Assembly (NCBI GenBank): GCA_009787745.1 | Contig: WQST01000138.1 | Location: 879-6,490, forward strand | Reading direction: 5' to 3' | Length of the DNA: 5,612 nt | DNA from: Lachnospiraceae bacterium | Lineage (GTDB): Bacteria; Bacillota; Clostridia; Lachnospirales; Lachnospiraceae | In this document: piece after piece, positions 4,477-5,612 of the stretch | How the letters are laid out: every line of letters begins with the position of its first letter | Position numbering within the stretch: the stretch's first letter is position 1 | The notes under the pieces: generated by a model | What the model was told of the DNA's origin: nothing | Seen by the model: only the letters and a program-made list of their open reading frames with translations | The model's database searches: none | Made by a program: the position numbers and the translations under genes

Positions 4477-5612
4477 ATGAAACTAAACTACAAGCGTACA
4501 CTTCTGATCGGGCTGGCATTTATGTCAATCTCCGCTTTTTGGCAGATGTTTGATAATGTCGTCCCGCTCATTTTGACGAACAAGAATACCTTTAATCTCG
4601 GTGATACTATGACAGGAGCAATCATGGCGTTTGACAATGTCCTGGCCATTTTCCTGCTCCCTCTTTTCGGCAGCTTATCCGACAGAGCCAAAACTAAATT
4701 CGGTAAAAGAATCCCCTTTATCATTTTCGGGACAATTCCCGCGGCGATTCTGCTTTTGACCCTTAATACCGCGAACAGGCAAGCAAATCTGCCCTTATTT
4801 ATTATTATCTTTATTATGCTAATCGTAGCGATGTCGATTTATCGCGCCCCGACGGTAGCAATGATGCCTGACTTCACCCCGAATAACCTCCGCAGTAAGG
4901 GAAATGCCGTCATCAACCTTTTAGGCGCGGTTGGCGGTGCTTACGCGCTTGTTATGATTATGATTTTTACAGGCGATGATCCGCATCAGGATTATTTTTT
5001 GCTATTCTTAAGTATTGCAATCCTGATGCTTGTCTCGGCAACAATTTTATTCCTGACGATCAAAGAAAAAAAAGTCAGCCGTGAAGTAAAGCAAGAGATT
5101 TTGGCATACGAGCAAAGAACAGGGCAAAAACTGATTGTCAATATCGCCGACGCCGATGCGGTTTACACGAAGGAAGATTTCAAAGGCAAATTATTCGCCG
5201 GCATGGATAAAGATGTGAAGCGGAGCATGAAGTTTTTATTTGCTTCGATTTTCCTGTGGTTTACCGCATACAATGCCGTCACAACGGCTTTTTCGCGCTA
5301 TGCGATTAAGGTTTGGCGTGTCGAAGGCGGAGCTTATGCGCAATTATTAATGATCGCAATGGTCGCGGCGATTATTGCCTTTATCCCGATCGGCAATTTG
5401 GCGACCAAAATCGGACGCAAAATAACTATTTTAACGGGAATCGTGACGATGACGGCGAGCTACTGGATGGTGGCGTTTTTACGTGAGCCCCATCCGATTA
5501 TGTATGTCTTTTTCGCTTTGGTCGGAATCGGTTGGGCGATGATAAACGTCAATTCATACCCGATGGTCGTCGAAATGAGTAAAGGGCATAATATCGGCAG
5601 GTTTACGGGTAT
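4477..5612 (+). CDS. MFS transporter, SLC45/GPH (sugar transporter)-like, 3' end outside window
   Basis: Predicted inner-membrane secondary transporter, probably a sugar or glycoside:cation symporter; the substrate is not readable. There are 378 complete codons with no stop before the right edge; the full family length is usually over 420. Visible features are TM1 with FWQMFDNVVPLIL (21-33), TM2 at about 45-64, and the MFS motif A GSLSDRAKTKFGKRIP (65-80). Further membrane segments lie near 81-96, 105-122, 142-163 and 172-193. The SLC45-like signature YRAPTVAMMPDFTP...RSKGNA spans 122-144. A charged cytoplasmic loop of roughly 55 residues follows (about 194-250) before the second half, which has segments near 251-270, 285-305, 316-332 and 338-358. 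The ATG at 4477 is chosen because AAGG lies 6 nt upstream and the protein enters TM1 directly after a short basic N-terminus. It is transcribed behind a structured leader and may be controlled there. Confidence 0.9.
   Translation, partial: MKLNYKRTLLIGLAFMSISAFWQMFDNVVPLILTNKNTFNLGDTMTGAIMAFDNVLAIFLLPLFGSLSDRAKTKFGKRIPFIIFGTIPAAILLLTLNTANRQANLPLFIIIFIMLIVAMSIYRAPTVAMMPDFTPNNLRSKGNAVINLLGAVGGAYALVMIMIFTGDDPHQDYFLLFLSIAILMLVSATILFLTIKEKKVSREVKQEILAYEQRTGQKLIVNIADADAVYTKEDFKGKLFAGMDKDVKRSMKFLFASIFLWFTAYNAVTTAFSRYAIKVWRVEGGAYAQLLMIAMVAAIIAFIPIGNLATKIGRKITILTGIVTMTASYWMVAFLREPHPIMYVFFALVGIGWAMINVNSYPMVVEMSKGHNIGRFTG

Noticed and set aside
4488..4724. Minus-strand 78-codon open frame inside the MFS gene
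   Set aside because: It is a shadow of the transporter reading frame with no ribosome binding site and no sensible protein features.

Overview
The window looks like ordinary chromosome from a moderately low-GC Bacillota (Firmicutes) bacterium. The evidence is the GltX C-terminus, the B. subtilis YkpA-type ABC-F protein, purine-rich Shine-Dalgarno sites, sigma-A-like promoters and the standard genetic code with no internal TGA. The genus cannot be fixed from the sequence; an anaerobic gut clostridium or erysipelotrich would fit. I see no insertion sequence, integrase, tRNA, rRNA or CRISPR array.

Layout. Positions 1-587 (+) hold the C-terminal 194 codons of glutamyl-tRNA synthetase; its start lies outside the window. 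An 80-bp gap with no clear terminator leads to a small, very acidic 87-residue protein (667-930, +) with a strong ribosome binding site. Its 3' end overlaps, tail to tail, the end of a minus-strand pair: a YkpA-type ABC-F ATPase (3370 down to 1733) followed by a Cof-type HAD phosphatase (1743 down to 913). The two reading frames of this pair overlap by 11 bp, so they are probably one transcript.

A 138-bp divergent promoter region (3371-3508) drives the ABC-F pair to the left and an AAC(3)-family N-acetyltransferase homologue (3509-4303) to the right. A small palindrome lies across the -35 zone of both promoters.

The 173-bp gap at 4304-4476 is the least ordinary part. A probable extended -10 promoter is followed directly by three tandem hairpins (4345-4463), none with a U-tract. 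The AUG of an SLC45/GPH-like MFS sugar transporter comes next (4477 to the right edge, cut off). Hairpins 1 and 2 share an 8-nt loop sequence and have cross-complementary arms, so alternative folds are possible. This structured leader is the best candidate for something undescribed.

Together the genes look like housekeeping (tRNA charging, ribosome-associated ATPase, phosphatase) next to accessory metabolism (acetyltransferase homologue, sugar transporter). They do not form an evident multi-gene system.
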